Assembly: GCF_039830095.1 (NCBI RefSeq) | Contig: NZ_CP142435.1 | Span: 372,001-436,000 of the forward strand | Source of the DNA: Dolosigranulum savutiense | GTDB taxonomy: Bacteria; Bacillota; Bacilli; Lactobacillales; Carnobacteriaceae_A | Direction of reading: 5' to 3' | DNA: 64,000 nucleotides | In this document: positions 6,271-14,702 of the stretch, in pieces | Layout of the letters: each line of letters opens with the position of its first letter | How positions within the stretch are numbered: position 1 is the stretch's first letter | Position numbers and translations under genes: made by a program | Notes under the pieces: model-generated | What the model was told of the DNA's origin: nothing | The model's input: only the letters and a program-made list of their open reading frames with translations | Databases searched by the model: none

Positions 6271-7371
6271 CTAAGCCTGCTTTGCTTTAGCGTGTTCGAA
6301 GGCCTCCGCTGCTTTGTATGATGAGCGAACGAGCGGTGCTGCTACGACATATTTGAATCCTTTTTCGCGGGCCATTTCTTCATATTCATTGAACTTCTCC
6401 GGTGTCACGTAGCGTGCCAACTTATGGTGCTCACTAGATGGTTGCAAGTATTGGTTAATCGTCAAAATATCACAACCCGTCGCTAAGATGTCATCCATCA
6501 AGTTAGAAATCTCTTCATCAGACTCACCTAGACCAACCATGAATCCAGTCTTCGTTAAGGTATTCGGTGAAATCTTCTTACTATTACGTAAGACATTTAA
6601 GGACTGTTCGTAATTACATTGTGGCTGAACTTTTCGGTACCATTCTTTTGGCATCTCCATGTTGTGGTTCAAGACATCGGGATCAGCTGCAAGAACATCT
6701 TCCAATGCTTCATAAGAGCCTCGCAAGTCTGAGATCAAGACTTCGATTGTTGTCTCCGGATTGATCTCGCGGATTTGTCGAACGGTCTCCGCCATATGCG
6801 CTGCACCACCATCTTTAAGATCATCTCGTGCGACTTGAGTAACCACAGCATGCTCAAGCTTCATCTTACGAACGGCATCAGCTACTCGAATAGGCTCAAG
6901 TGGATCAAGCTGGCCTGGGCGAGCGGTCCGTTCGATATTACAAAACTTACAGCCACGGGTACATTTTTCTCCCATAATCATAAAGGTTGCGGTGTTATTG
7001 CCGAAACATTCCCCGATATTCGGACAATTTGCTTCCTCACAAACTGTTGTTAATCTGTTCTCTTCTAAAATATTAGAGACGTTTTTAATCGCACTCCCAT
7101 TGTAAGACACGCGCAACCAATCAGGCTTTGACGAACGTGGCCCCACCTCAGCGACAATTGCTCCAACGGGTACATCATCTCCTTCTTCGTAACGATGCTT
7201 CATCATCAAACCATCCATCTCTGCCTCAATAATATTAACGACTTTATCTGTTTCAACTTCGTATAACGGATCGCCTGCTTCAAACACTTCCCCTTCATCA
7301 ACAACCCAAGCTACAAGTTTGCCCCTTTCCATATTAGGAAGAAGCTTTGGCATCTTAATGTGAATAGTCAT
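6271..7371 (-). CDS. lipA: Lipoyl synthase with fused N-terminal lipoyl domain
   Basis: 366 residues from ATG 7371. An in-frame GTG at 7383 is overlapped by the GGAGTG ribosome site and is not used. Residues 2-77 are a lipoyl/biotinyl-carrier domain with the acceptor lysine K43 in VETDKVVNI. Residues 85-366 are a complete lipoyl synthase: auxiliary cluster cysteines C111, C116, C122; radical SAM C137xxxC141xxC144; C-terminal RSSY (349-352). LipA inserts two sulfurs into an octanoyl chain bound to a carrier protein. Here enzyme and a potential carrier are one polypeptide, about 70 residues longer than ordinary LipA. It is first gene of an operon with lplA and a SufT-like factor. Confidence 0.93.
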   Translation of the reverse strand: MTIHIKMPKLLPNMERGKLVAWVVDEGEVFEAGDPLYEVETDKVVNIIEAEMDGLMMKHRYEEGDDVPVGAIVAEVGPRSSKPDWLRVSYNGSAIKNVSNILEENRLTTVCEEANCPNIGECFGNNTATFMIMGEKCTRGCKFCNIERTARPGQLDPLEPIRVADAVRKMKLEHAVVTQVARDDLKDGGAAHMAETVRQIREINPETTIEVLISDLRGSYEALEDVLAADPDVLNHNMEMPKEWYRKVQPQCNYEQSLNVLRNSKKISPNTLTKTGFMVGLGESDEEISNLMDDILATGCDILTINQYLQPSSEHHKLARYVTPEKFNEYEEMAREKGFKYVVAAPLVRSSYKAAEAFEHAKAKQA

Positions 7372-7383
7372 AATTATAATCAC

Positions 7384-7635
7384 TCCAATGTATAATAGTT
7401 TTTATACCGATTTCTTGCCTATAATCTACCAGAAAATAAGAACTGTTACAATATGAAAGTGAAAAATATAGCAACAAACTTTAAATTTAATAAAAATCAC
7501 TATAAAAAAGCGTAATAAGCCCCTTTATAAACACAATTTCGTGCTTCAATGAACTGATAATGCTCTTATTCTCTCCGCCACCATGAATTATTCCGGAAAC
7601 ATAAAACAATTAAAAAAAAATAAATTTCGTGAAAA
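7384..7635. other. Intergenic region upstream of the lipoate operon
   Basis: AT-rich, no supported ORF. It should contain the minus-strand promoter of the lipoate operon (for example TATACA or TATAAA hexamers near 7391-7405), but none has a convincing -35. Confidence 0.35.
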
Positions 7636-7658
7636 ACTTTACAAAATAATTGTAAAGT
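7636..7658. promoter_or_regulatory. Palindromic operator over the -35 of the metal ATPase promoter
   Basis: Perfect 8-bp inverted repeat ACTTTACA / TGTAAAGT with a 7-nt centre. It covers the -35 hexamer, a position suited to a repressor. It does not match the Fur/PerR 7-1-7 pattern or a CopY cop box, so the regulator is unknown. Confidence 0.55.
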
Positions 7659-7666
7659 AGTATACT
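7638..7666 (+). promoter_or_regulatory. Promoter of NiCo riboswitch / P-type ATPase unit
   Basis: TTTACA (7638-7643), 17-nt spacer, TATACT (7661-7666). Transcription from about 7673 reads the riboswitch leader. Confidence 0.8.
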
Positions 7667-7727
7667 ATGAGTAAGTTAATTAATTGAATGAAATAAAAAT
7701 TAAATAGCGCTTCTACTGAACGAAGCA

Positions 7728-7822
7728 CAAATCTGAGCAAGCGGTGAATAGACGACTATTCATGCAGCCCGGCTACTAAACGTAGCAGCAGCGTGTGAAG
7801 GCACACCTGTGAGACAGTTAAT
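7728..7822 (+). ncRNA. NiCo (czcD) riboswitch aptamer
   Basis: The leader carries the conserved pieces of the czcD/NiCo motif in order: CTGAGCA, a hairpin arm TGAATAG/CTATTCA followed by TGCAGCC, GGCTAC/GTAGC followed by AGCAGC, a GTGTG/CACAC arm, and TGTGAGACAGTT closing P1 with the initial CTG. This class binds Co2+ and Ni2+ (and possibly Fe2+) cooperatively. An upstream hairpin GCTTC/GAAGC sits at about 7709-7725. The 3' part, including GAGACAG, is also the left arm of the terminator, so metal binding should prevent termination and turn on the ATPase. Identified by eye against the remembered consensus. Confidence 0.85.
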
Positions 7823-7846
7823 TCTGTCCACAGGTGTGCCTTTTTT
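7798..7846 (+). terminator. Riboswitch-controlled terminator
   Basis: AAGGCACACCTGTG pairs with its exact complement ending at 7842, extended past a bulged A by GACAG/CTGTC, then T6. The left arm overlaps aptamer positions 7798-7817, so aptamer and terminator are mutually exclusive. Confidence 0.9.
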
Positions 7847-7933
7847 AGTACAGTAGCGTAAAAAGGAGGACCGTTAATTAGCGCCATTTATTAACTAATA
7901 ACTAAATTTACTATTTTCATCAAAGGAGAGATT

Positions 7934-9832
7934 ATGATGTGGAACTATCTAAAAACAAATCGGGAAGGACAATTTTTAGTCATTGGAATTGTGTTGACTG
8001 TATTAGGATTTACCTTAACAGTATTGGACTTAGCTGGCAGCCGTTGGGTATTCTACGGAGCAATTGGCTTTTTAGGGTTTTATGCTGCGAAAGATGCTGT
8101 GGTCGAAACATTCAAACATAAAGCACCCAATGATGCCTTATTAATGGTACTTTCAGCCTTAGGAGCTACATTGATTCAATATGAATCGGAAGGAGCGGTG
8201 TTGTTGCTAATCTTTGCGGGTGCAGAAGTGTTGGAAGATTATGTGACCGCCAAGGCAACGGACAGTATCTCCGAGCTAATGTCCAGTGTTCCTAATGAAG
8301 CTCATGTAATGCGTAAGAATGGCGATGTTGAGATTGTTCCTACTGATACATTAGAAGTCGGTGACACAGTGGTCGTCCAAAAAGGAGCCCAACTTCCAAT
8401 AGATGGCACAATTGACCGTCAAGCTGTTGTCAATGAAGCAGCACTAACGGGGGAATCGATTCCTGTAGAAAAAGCTAGCGGTGAGATGGTTTACGCTGGT
8501 ACCTTAAATGAGGGAGATGTCTTCTACTTAACCGTTACTCAGACAAGTGATCAAACCATCTTCTCCAATATTATTCACATGGTTGAACAAGCACAACAAC
8601 ACCCCTCCAAAAAAGCTCGCTGGATTGATACATTCGAAGCCTATTATGTAACAGGCGTGTTAATTGCAGTGCCACTATTTATCATTGGCTTATTTTTCCT
8701 GCAAGAACTCAGTTGGCAAGCTGCCTTCTACCGTGGACTCGTCCTCTTAACAGTGGCCAGTCCCTGTGCTTTAGTGGCTTCCATCACTCCTGCCACACTC
8801 AGCGCTATTAGTAACGGTGCTAAGAACGGTATTCTCTTCAAGGGAGGTAAGGCCATGGAACGCTTCGGTGAATTGAAGACACTCTATACTGACAAAACAG
8901 GTACCCTAACGCAAGGTGAATTCAGTGTCACTGATTATGAGTTAGCCGATGACTATCTTCCAACACTGGTCTATATGGAACAGCAATCGAGTCACCCTAT
9001 TGCCCAAGCAATTGTCGCTCACTTCAAATCAGAGAAGATCGAATTACCAACTGAACCAGATCAAATCGAAGAAATTGCAGGAGCCGGCTTAAGAATGGGC
9101 AATATCACAGTCGGCAAACCTGATTTATTTAAAAAATCAACGGGAATTGAAGCAGTTCAAGCTGCTATCGATGGGCCAGAGACTACGATTATTGTAGCTG
9201 AACATGATTGTATTGTTGGTTATGTTAATTTAGCCGATAAAATTCGCGTCAGCTCTCAGCAAGCGGTCCACCATTTCCAAGCAGCCGGAATTGAAGTCGT
9301 CTTACTCACTGGTGACCAACAACGCGTGGCCGAAGCAATCGCAGCTGAGATTGGTATTCCTAAAACCTATGCTGAATTACTTCCAGAAGATAAAATGAAT
9401 TTCATCCAATCCAGCCAGTCGAGCAATAAAGTGGTGGGCATGATCGGTGACGGCATTAACGATGCTCCAGCCTTAGCTCATGCGGATATTGGAATTGCGA
9501 TGGGCAGCGGTTCACAAGCGGCTATGGAGTCCGCAGATATCGTAATTGTCAAAAATGATCTACAAAAATTATTCAATAGTTACCGCTTAAGTCAACGTCT
9601 AGATAAGATTATTAAGCAAAACCTTTTCTTTGCAATTGGTGTGATTATCACACTCATCACACTGAATATTTTAGGCTGGCTCGATTTACCGATGGGCGTT
9701 GTTTTTCATGAAGTATCGACTATTCTCGTTATCTTAAATGGCCTGCGCCTCTTGCGAAACAGTTCTACAGCAGCTATCGAAACTAACACCTCACACCAGC
9801 ATACCGCTGATCATCCCGAGACCGTCATTTAA
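7934..9832 (+). CDS. P1B-type heavy-metal exporting ATPase (SPC motif; Co2+/Ni2+/Fe2+ likely)
   Basis: 632 residues, heavy-metal P-type ATPase without an N-terminal metal-binding domain. The actuator motif is TGES (172-175). The transmembrane metal site is SPC (276-278), where copper and Cd/Zn pumps have CPC; SPC marks the P1B-4 group (CoaT, PfeT/FrvA, PmtA). The phosphorylation site is DKTGT (320-324), and SSHP and GDGINDAPAL follow. The protein exports cytoplasmic divalent metal using ATP. The NiCo riboswitch in its leader supports cobalt/nickel as the signal; iron is an alternative, as for PfeT. Ribosome site AAGGAG, 5 nt before the ATG. No metal-sensor protein gene is adjacent. Confidence 0.93.
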   Translation: MMWNYLKTNREGQFLVIGIVLTVLGFTLTVLDLAGSRWVFYGAIGFLGFYAAKDAVVETFKHKAPNDALLMVLSALGATLIQYESEGAVLLLIFAGAEVLEDYVTAKATDSISELMSSVPNEAHVMRKNGDVEIVPTDTLEVGDTVVVQKGAQLPIDGTIDRQAVVNEAALTGESIPVEKASGEMVYAGTLNEGDVFYLTVTQTSDQTIFSNIIHMVEQAQQHPSKKARWIDTFEAYYVTGVLIAVPLFIIGLFFLQELSWQAAFYRGLVLLTVASPCALVASITPATLSAISNGAKNGILFKGGKAMERFGELKTLYTDKTGTLTQGEFSVTDYELADDYLPTLVYMEQQSSHPIAQAIVAHFKSEKIELPTEPDQIEEIAGAGLRMGNITVGKPDLFKKSTGIEAVQAAIDGPETTIIVAEHDCIVGYVNLADKIRVSSQQAVHHFQAAGIEVVLLTGDQQRVAEAIAAEIGIPKTYAELLPEDKMNFIQSSQSSNKVVGMIGDGINDAPALAHADIGIAMGSGSQAAMESADIVIVKNDLQKLFNSYRLSQRLDKIIKQNLFFAIGVIITLITLNILGWLDLPMGVVFHEVSTILVILNGLRLLRNSSTAAIETNTSHQHTADHPETVI

Positions 9833-9864
9833 TAAGCACGATTCTCTCGCTACACCGTTATGTA

Positions 9865-9873
9865 TGTTATACT
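9865..9873 (+). promoter_or_regulatory. Extended -10 promoter of SDR gene
   Basis: TGT-TATACT (TG 9865-9866, -10 hexamer 9868-9873), about 30 nt before the SDR start; no good -35. Confidence 0.55.
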
Positions 9874-9901
9874 AGGTAGCAAATAGAAAGGTTGATAACT
9901 C

Positions 9902-10663
9902 ATGACAAAAACATATAGTTTAATTACTGGAGCAAGCTCTGGTATCGGACGTGATCTTGCTTATAAACTAGCTAGTGAAGGGCACAACGTTATCCTCGTA
10001 GCCCGCCGTGAACAACGTCTAAAAGAGATTGCCGCTAATATTGAAGAAAACTATCAAGTCAGTGCCCAATACTTGGTGCAAGATATCGGTGATGTGGCCA
10101 GCTTAGATGATTTTTATGAAAAAACAAAAGCATTCAACATTGATCTCTGGGTTAACAATGCTGGAATCAGTGTATCCGGTGACTTCTTGGAAATGGACCC
10201 CAATGACATCTTAAAAATGTTAAAACTCAATACGGGGGCTCTAGCCAAGTTATCGATTCTTTACTTGCAAGATTATGCTGATAAACCGGTCCAACTCCTC
10301 AATGTCTCATCTGTGGCCGGGTATGCTTTAATGGAAGGTGCGCCACTCTATTCCGTGTCTAAGCACTTTGTCAGTACCTTAACTGAAAACTTAGCCCACG
10401 AATTAGCGAATAAAAACAAACCAGCTCGGGCTAAAGTACTTGCTCCTGCTGCAACTGAGACCGAATTTGTCGGCGTTGTTCGTGGTGATGCTGAAGCAGA
10501 TGTTGATTACTCTGATGTTTTCGAACGCTACCATACAAGTGAACAAATGGCAGAATTTGCCTGGGAGTTGCTCGAGTCCGATAAAGTGGTCGGAATCGTT
10601 GACTTAGATGATTTCGAATTCAAACTAACAGACCCTCAGTTCAAATATGTTGGCGGTAACTAA
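9902..10663 (+). CDS. Short-chain dehydrogenase/reductase
   Basis: 253 residues, classical SDR fold. The cofactor motif TGASSGIG (9-16) is followed by basic VARREQR (NADP(H) preferred), NNAG (85-88), N110, a catalytic Ser at 136 or 137, and YSVSK with Y150 and K154. It is similar to the DltE/YqjQ type of cytoplasmic oxidoreductases. The substrate cannot be deduced. AAAGG ribosome site 8 nt upstream. Single gene with its own terminator. Confidence 0.88.
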   Translation: MTKTYSLITGASSGIGRDLAYKLASEGHNVILVARREQRLKEIAANIEENYQVSAQYLVQDIGDVASLDDFYEKTKAFNIDLWVNNAGISVSGDFLEMDPNDILKMLKLNTGALAKLSILYLQDYADKPVQLLNVSSVAGYALMEGAPLYSVSKHFVSTLTENLAHELANKNKPARAKVLAPAATETEFVGVVRGDAEADVDYSDVFERYHTSEQMAEFAWELLESDKVVGIVDLDDFEFKLTDPQFKYVGGN

Positions 10664-10688
10664 GCAGTTTAACTAACTGAAACACCAA

Positions 10689-10732
10689 TAGCCGAGAAAC
10701 GTCTATCTTACTAGCGTTTCTCGGCTATTTTT
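10689..10732 (+). terminator. Terminator of SDR gene
   Basis: 13-bp perfect stem (10689-10701 / 10715-10727), 13-nt loop, T5 tail. Confidence 0.9.
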
Positions 10733-11013
10733 CAAGTAAAGATTGGTTATTATTCCCTCATCTCTCAGAATACTTCACAAAATACAATCTGCCCACAATA
10801 TTTCCAAGCGAAAAAACAACTTTGAATCCAAAAAAACAAAAGAATCTACTCATATCTTGGGTAAGGGCAACAAATAGTCCAGAATCAAACGTATATCATT
10901 GTACTGACACCCAAAGTCAAAGTTATAGAACCATCAAATTCCTATTTCAGAGAAATATACTGTTCACTACCCATTCATTTTAGTGTCTTACGATTACATA
11001 TTATTGAACAACT
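10733..11013. other. AT-rich gene-free stretch bordering the accessory island
   Basis: No ORF, RNA or repeat recognised. If the following genes are an island integrated at tRNA-Leu, its far edge could be here, but I found no copy of the tRNA 3' end sequence. Confidence 0.35.
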
Positions 11014-12798
11014 CTAAGTTATTGTATTCCCATGCCCATACCAGCTGGCTTGCGCATCCCACATATGGGCATATTTTCCTTGTTTAGCTATTAACTCTGA
11101 ATGAGTCCCGATATCATCTATACGTCCATGATGCATGACGATAATACGATCAGCTAATTTAACGGACCCTAGTCGGTGCGTCACTAATATAGCGGTTTTC
11201 CCCTGAGACACCTTGTCAAACATACGATACAGTTTAGCCTCTTCGATCGGATCAATCGCTGCTGTCGGTTCGTCCAGTACAATTAAATTATGCGATCTAT
11301 ACAGACCTCGTGCGATCGATAATCGTTGCCATAATCCTCCCGACAAGTCAATTCCTCCAAACTCTGGAGACAACATTTGTTCATGTCGTATATGTTGTGG
11401 AAAATCGACCTCTTGGAGGACTTCTTGTACTTGATCTGTATTCAGCTCCTCATTTAGATCACTTATTCGAACATTTTCTTCTAGCGTTAATTTATATCGG
11501 CCATAATTTTGGAAGATAGCACTTATTTGACTAAATAACATAGTCGGTTCCACTAGACGTGTATCACAACCCCCTACTTCAACGCTTCCACTCGTCGGTA
11601 GGTACAGTCCTGTCATCAGTTTAACCAATGTTGATTTCCCTGAACCATTTTCACCAACAATTGCAATTGTTTCTCCTGGATTGACAGTTAGCGATAGATT
11701 CTCTACCGCATATCGCTTCGTATGCGGATAAGAAAAACTGACCGCTTTTAACTGAATGCCTTCCTCTAGATTAGGGACCCTCGTTTCTTTTTGGGGTTCA
11801 TTAATATCCATAAATCGATAAAAATTAGCGACTTCAACCATTAATTTATTTCCATTTTTAAGATACACAGACAACATCTCATCAATAATCGAAAAAATAT
11901 GGGTTAATGCTATAAAAACAGATGCAAATGCTCCAACAGTCATCTGCCCATCTAAGGTAAAGATGACGAGTATATACAGTGATAGCCCTAACCCCAAAAA
12001 AGAAACGACATCCAACCCCATCTGTTTCACTGCAATGTTTCGCTCAGTGTGCCATTTATTTTGAGTCATCACTGTCAGTGTTTGGACAAACCGTTTTCTA
12101 AAATGATTAGCTGCTCCTAATAACCGCGTTTCTTGATAAGCGGCAGTACCAACTAATATTTTTTTATAATAATCATATTGTCTACGGGTACGTACATTTT
12201 TTTCTTCTAATTGCTCAAAGGCATCGCGTTGACTAAATTTTCCCCATATTGCAGGCACAAACCCTAGAAGGATTACAATAAGAAGCACAGGAGATAATGA
12301 AAATAAATAAATCCCTACAGCTACTAAAAAGACACTATAATACGTAATCACTTGCAAACAAATAGATGAAAAATGCCCTAGACTTTCATATTCAATACAT
12401 TCTTTTGCCTTATTTAATTGATCTAGAAATACTGAATCCTCAAATTTTTCAGGCGACATCTGCCCTATTTTCTGCTGAAATTCTACCATATATTTCCCCA
12501 TATTAGTATAAGACACATGGCTTAATAAATAGCTACTCAGGCCACCCAGTAGTTGTTGCAGAAATAAAATCATGATCACCACGATAAACCAACTCATTAT
12601 TATCCGATAAGACTGTGCTTCATAGTTTAGGAGCGAATCAAATAATTTTTGAGTGGTATAGATACTACCGCCCCACAATAACCCACGGATAAGGGCGACA
12701 CTTTGCTCAACACCCCCCATCAACGGTGCTTTATTAAAATAATCAAAGATAGAGCGTACAATAATGGATCGATTATTATATGGATTATTCGTCTTCAT
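11014..12798 (-). CDS. ABC exporter half-transporter B (permease-ATPase)
   Basis: 594 residues from the ATG that overlaps the upstream stop (TAATG at 12800-12796). The first ~330 residues form a six-helix exporter domain; residues ~350-590 form the nucleotide-binding domain with Walker A GENGSGKST, signature LSGGLWQR, Walker B LIVLDEPTAA and H-loop LVTHRLGS. The catalytic residues look intact. Tight coupling to a second half-transporter implies a heterodimeric exporter of peptides, lipids or drugs; no C39 peptidase domain is present. It lies in the AT-rich island next to an MFS gene and integrase remnant. Confidence 0.9.
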   Translation of the reverse strand: MKTNNPYNNRSIIVRSIFDYFNKAPLMGGVEQSVALIRGLLWGGSIYTTQKLFDSLLNYEAQSYRIIMSWFIVVIMILFLQQLLGGLSSYLLSHVSYTNMGKYMVEFQQKIGQMSPEKFEDSVFLDQLNKAKECIEYESLGHFSSICLQVITYYSVFLVAVGIYLFSLSPVLLIVILLGFVPAIWGKFSQRDAFEQLEEKNVRTRRQYDYYKKILVGTAAYQETRLLGAANHFRKRFVQTLTVMTQNKWHTERNIAVKQMGLDVVSFLGLGLSLYILVIFTLDGQMTVGAFASVFIALTHIFSIIDEMLSVYLKNGNKLMVEVANFYRFMDINEPQKETRVPNLEEGIQLKAVSFSYPHTKRYAVENLSLTVNPGETIAIVGENGSGKSTLVKLMTGLYLPTSGSVEVGGCDTRLVEPTMLFSQISAIFQNYGRYKLTLEENVRISDLNEELNTDQVQEVLQEVDFPQHIRHEQMLSPEFGGIDLSGGLWQRLSIARGLYRSHNLIVLDEPTAAIDPIEEAKLYRMFDKVSQGKTAILVTHRLGSVKLADRIIVMHHGRIDDIGTHSELIAKQGKYAHMWDAQASWYGHGNTIT

Positions 12799-14591
12799 TA
12801 CTGATACCACCCCTCCTGTTCTTTAAACATGTACCGGTATAATCCCTGATGCTGCATTAGTTGCGAATGCGTACCGTGTTCGACCAAACGTCCCGCCTCA
12901 AGTACAAAGATTTTATCTACTAATTTAACAGATCCTAACCGATGAGTAATTAAAATAGTCGTTTTCCCTTCCATCAATTGAGCAAATGTTTGATATAGCT
13001 CGTTTTCTGATAATGGATCTAATGCTGCTGTCGGTTCATCCATAATTTTAATCGGCGCTGGACTTATTAACGATCTTGCAATCGCTAATTTTTGCCACTG
13101 CTCTCCTGAAAGATCAACACCATTTTCATGAATTTTTCCTAACAACGTATTCATCTCTTGATCTAACTGATGAAGGGTCTCTTCCAAGCCAGCTTGAATG
13201 GCTATCTGTTGGATATGAGCATCCGTCACATCCTGTGAAATACGTCCTAATGCAATATTATCTTTCAATGAAATTTGATATTTTGAAAACTGTTGATAGA
13301 CGACCGAAAACAAAGATTTTACAGTGGATTGTTTATACAATCGAAGCTGCTTCCCATTAATTAAAATGTCTCCCTCATATTCATCATATAATCCTGTTAA
13401 TAATTTTGTGAGGGTTGTTTTTCCTGCACCATTTGCCCCAACAAATGCATACCGTTGACCACTTTCTAATTTGAATGACACATTCTTTAGCACGTATTTA
13501 TCTGTTTTCGGATATTTAAAACTAACATTTATGAACTCTAACGTATTAAATGTTAACCGGTCCTTATCTGGTAAGTCCAGTACACCCGCTACACTCTCCC
13601 ATGTCATCAAAGTAGTCAAATCATTCATAAATTCTCTTGCTTCGGCAAGATGCTTGACTGCTTCTTGCAAACCTTCTCCTAAAATATCAACCAACCCAAA
13701 TAGTGCGGCAATAATCCCGATAAATATTCCTGGATTCATTTGCCCGGCTATCACAAGGGGTATAAATAATCCGCCAGTTATCCCAGCAACTATTATAGGA
13801 AGTGTCCCGGTTAGTTTCATTACTACTTTAGTTTTTAACAGAACGGCTAATTGGATATCACGAGCTTTTTCAAAAAAATGATAGTAGTGGTTGGTTATCT
13901 TTTGCGTATAATCAAAAAGGGTTCGTTCTTCCACAACTTCTCGATTCGTCAACATCTCGTCAGAATAATAACTATAGCGGTGCTCATATTCCTTCGTTGC
14001 CACTTTAGCGGCATAGTTATGCCGGCCTGCCCACATGGCTACCACAATGAGTGGACAAGAAAACATCAATACAATGATTCCCGCCCACCACAATTGCTGG
14101 GTAATTAATAGTATAATTGACGACATCGCTACACCAACATGTATCAAACTCATATAAGCTGAAATACCATCCATCACGTATTCAGACATCTCATTTAATA
14201 GTCGATCGCTTAATTCCCAATAGTCATCAGTTTCTACGTATTTGTATGCAAGCGTTATTTGCTTATCTATGATTAGTGGCAGCATCTCTTGTTCTAACTT
14301 ATTTTGTATGCTTGAATGGATAAGTGCCACGAGATTCCCCGAAAACGTCATGACACCTAATGTCGCCATCAAAATAATTATTGACGGATAAATACTTGTC
14401 ATCTCTACTCTCCCTGAAAAAATTAACTCAGCACGCTCAATAAAATTCGCTGTTGTCAGTGCAACGACAAACGTTGATACGATAGCTTCAACAATAGTCA
14501 AGAGTAACAAATATAGTATCAGGGGTTTACTCACATCATAGCCCATTTTCAATACATCGATAGCTTTATATTGCCTTTGTTTTAATTGCAT
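12798..14591 (-). CDS. ABC exporter half-transporter A (permease-ATPase)
   Basis: 597 residues. N-terminal transmembrane exporter domain to about residue 330, then an ATPase domain with Walker A GANGAGKTT, signature LSGEQWQK, Walker B IKIMDEPTAA and H-loop LITHRLGS. The signature has LSGE instead of the canonical LSGG(Q). Such asymmetry between partners is typical of heterodimeric exporters with one degenerate site. Ribosome site AAGGATTAG before the ATG. Its stop overlaps the start of half-transporter B. The upstream gene is an MFS protein. The substrate is unknown. Confidence 0.9.
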   Translation of the reverse strand: MQLKQRQYKAIDVLKMGYDVSKPLILYLLLLTIVEAIVSTFVVALTTANFIERAELIFSGRVEMTSIYPSIIILMATLGVMTFSGNLVALIHSSIQNKLEQEMLPLIIDKQITLAYKYVETDDYWELSDRLLNEMSEYVMDGISAYMSLIHVGVAMSSIILLITQQLWWAGIIVLMFSCPLIVVAMWAGRHNYAAKVATKEYEHRYSYYSDEMLTNREVVEERTLFDYTQKITNHYYHFFEKARDIQLAVLLKTKVVMKLTGTLPIIVAGITGGLFIPLVIAGQMNPGIFIGIIAALFGLVDILGEGLQEAVKHLAEAREFMNDLTTLMTWESVAGVLDLPDKDRLTFNTLEFINVSFKYPKTDKYVLKNVSFKLESGQRYAFVGANGAGKTTLTKLLTGLYDEYEGDILINGKQLRLYKQSTVKSLFSVVYQQFSKYQISLKDNIALGRISQDVTDAHIQQIAIQAGLEETLHQLDQEMNTLLGKIHENGVDLSGEQWQKLAIARSLISPAPIKIMDEPTAALDPLSENELYQTFAQLMEGKTTILITHRLGSVKLVDKIFVLEAGRLVEHGTHSQLMQHQGLYRYMFKEQEGWYQ

Positions 14592-14702
14592 GATCTAATC
14601 CTTGTCATTGTTAATGTTGGTAGTGTCCCATAAATAATTCCTCATAAGATGTTTTTTGATCACTGTATCCACAATTAATACCAAATTCAAACATCCTCTC
14701 AC

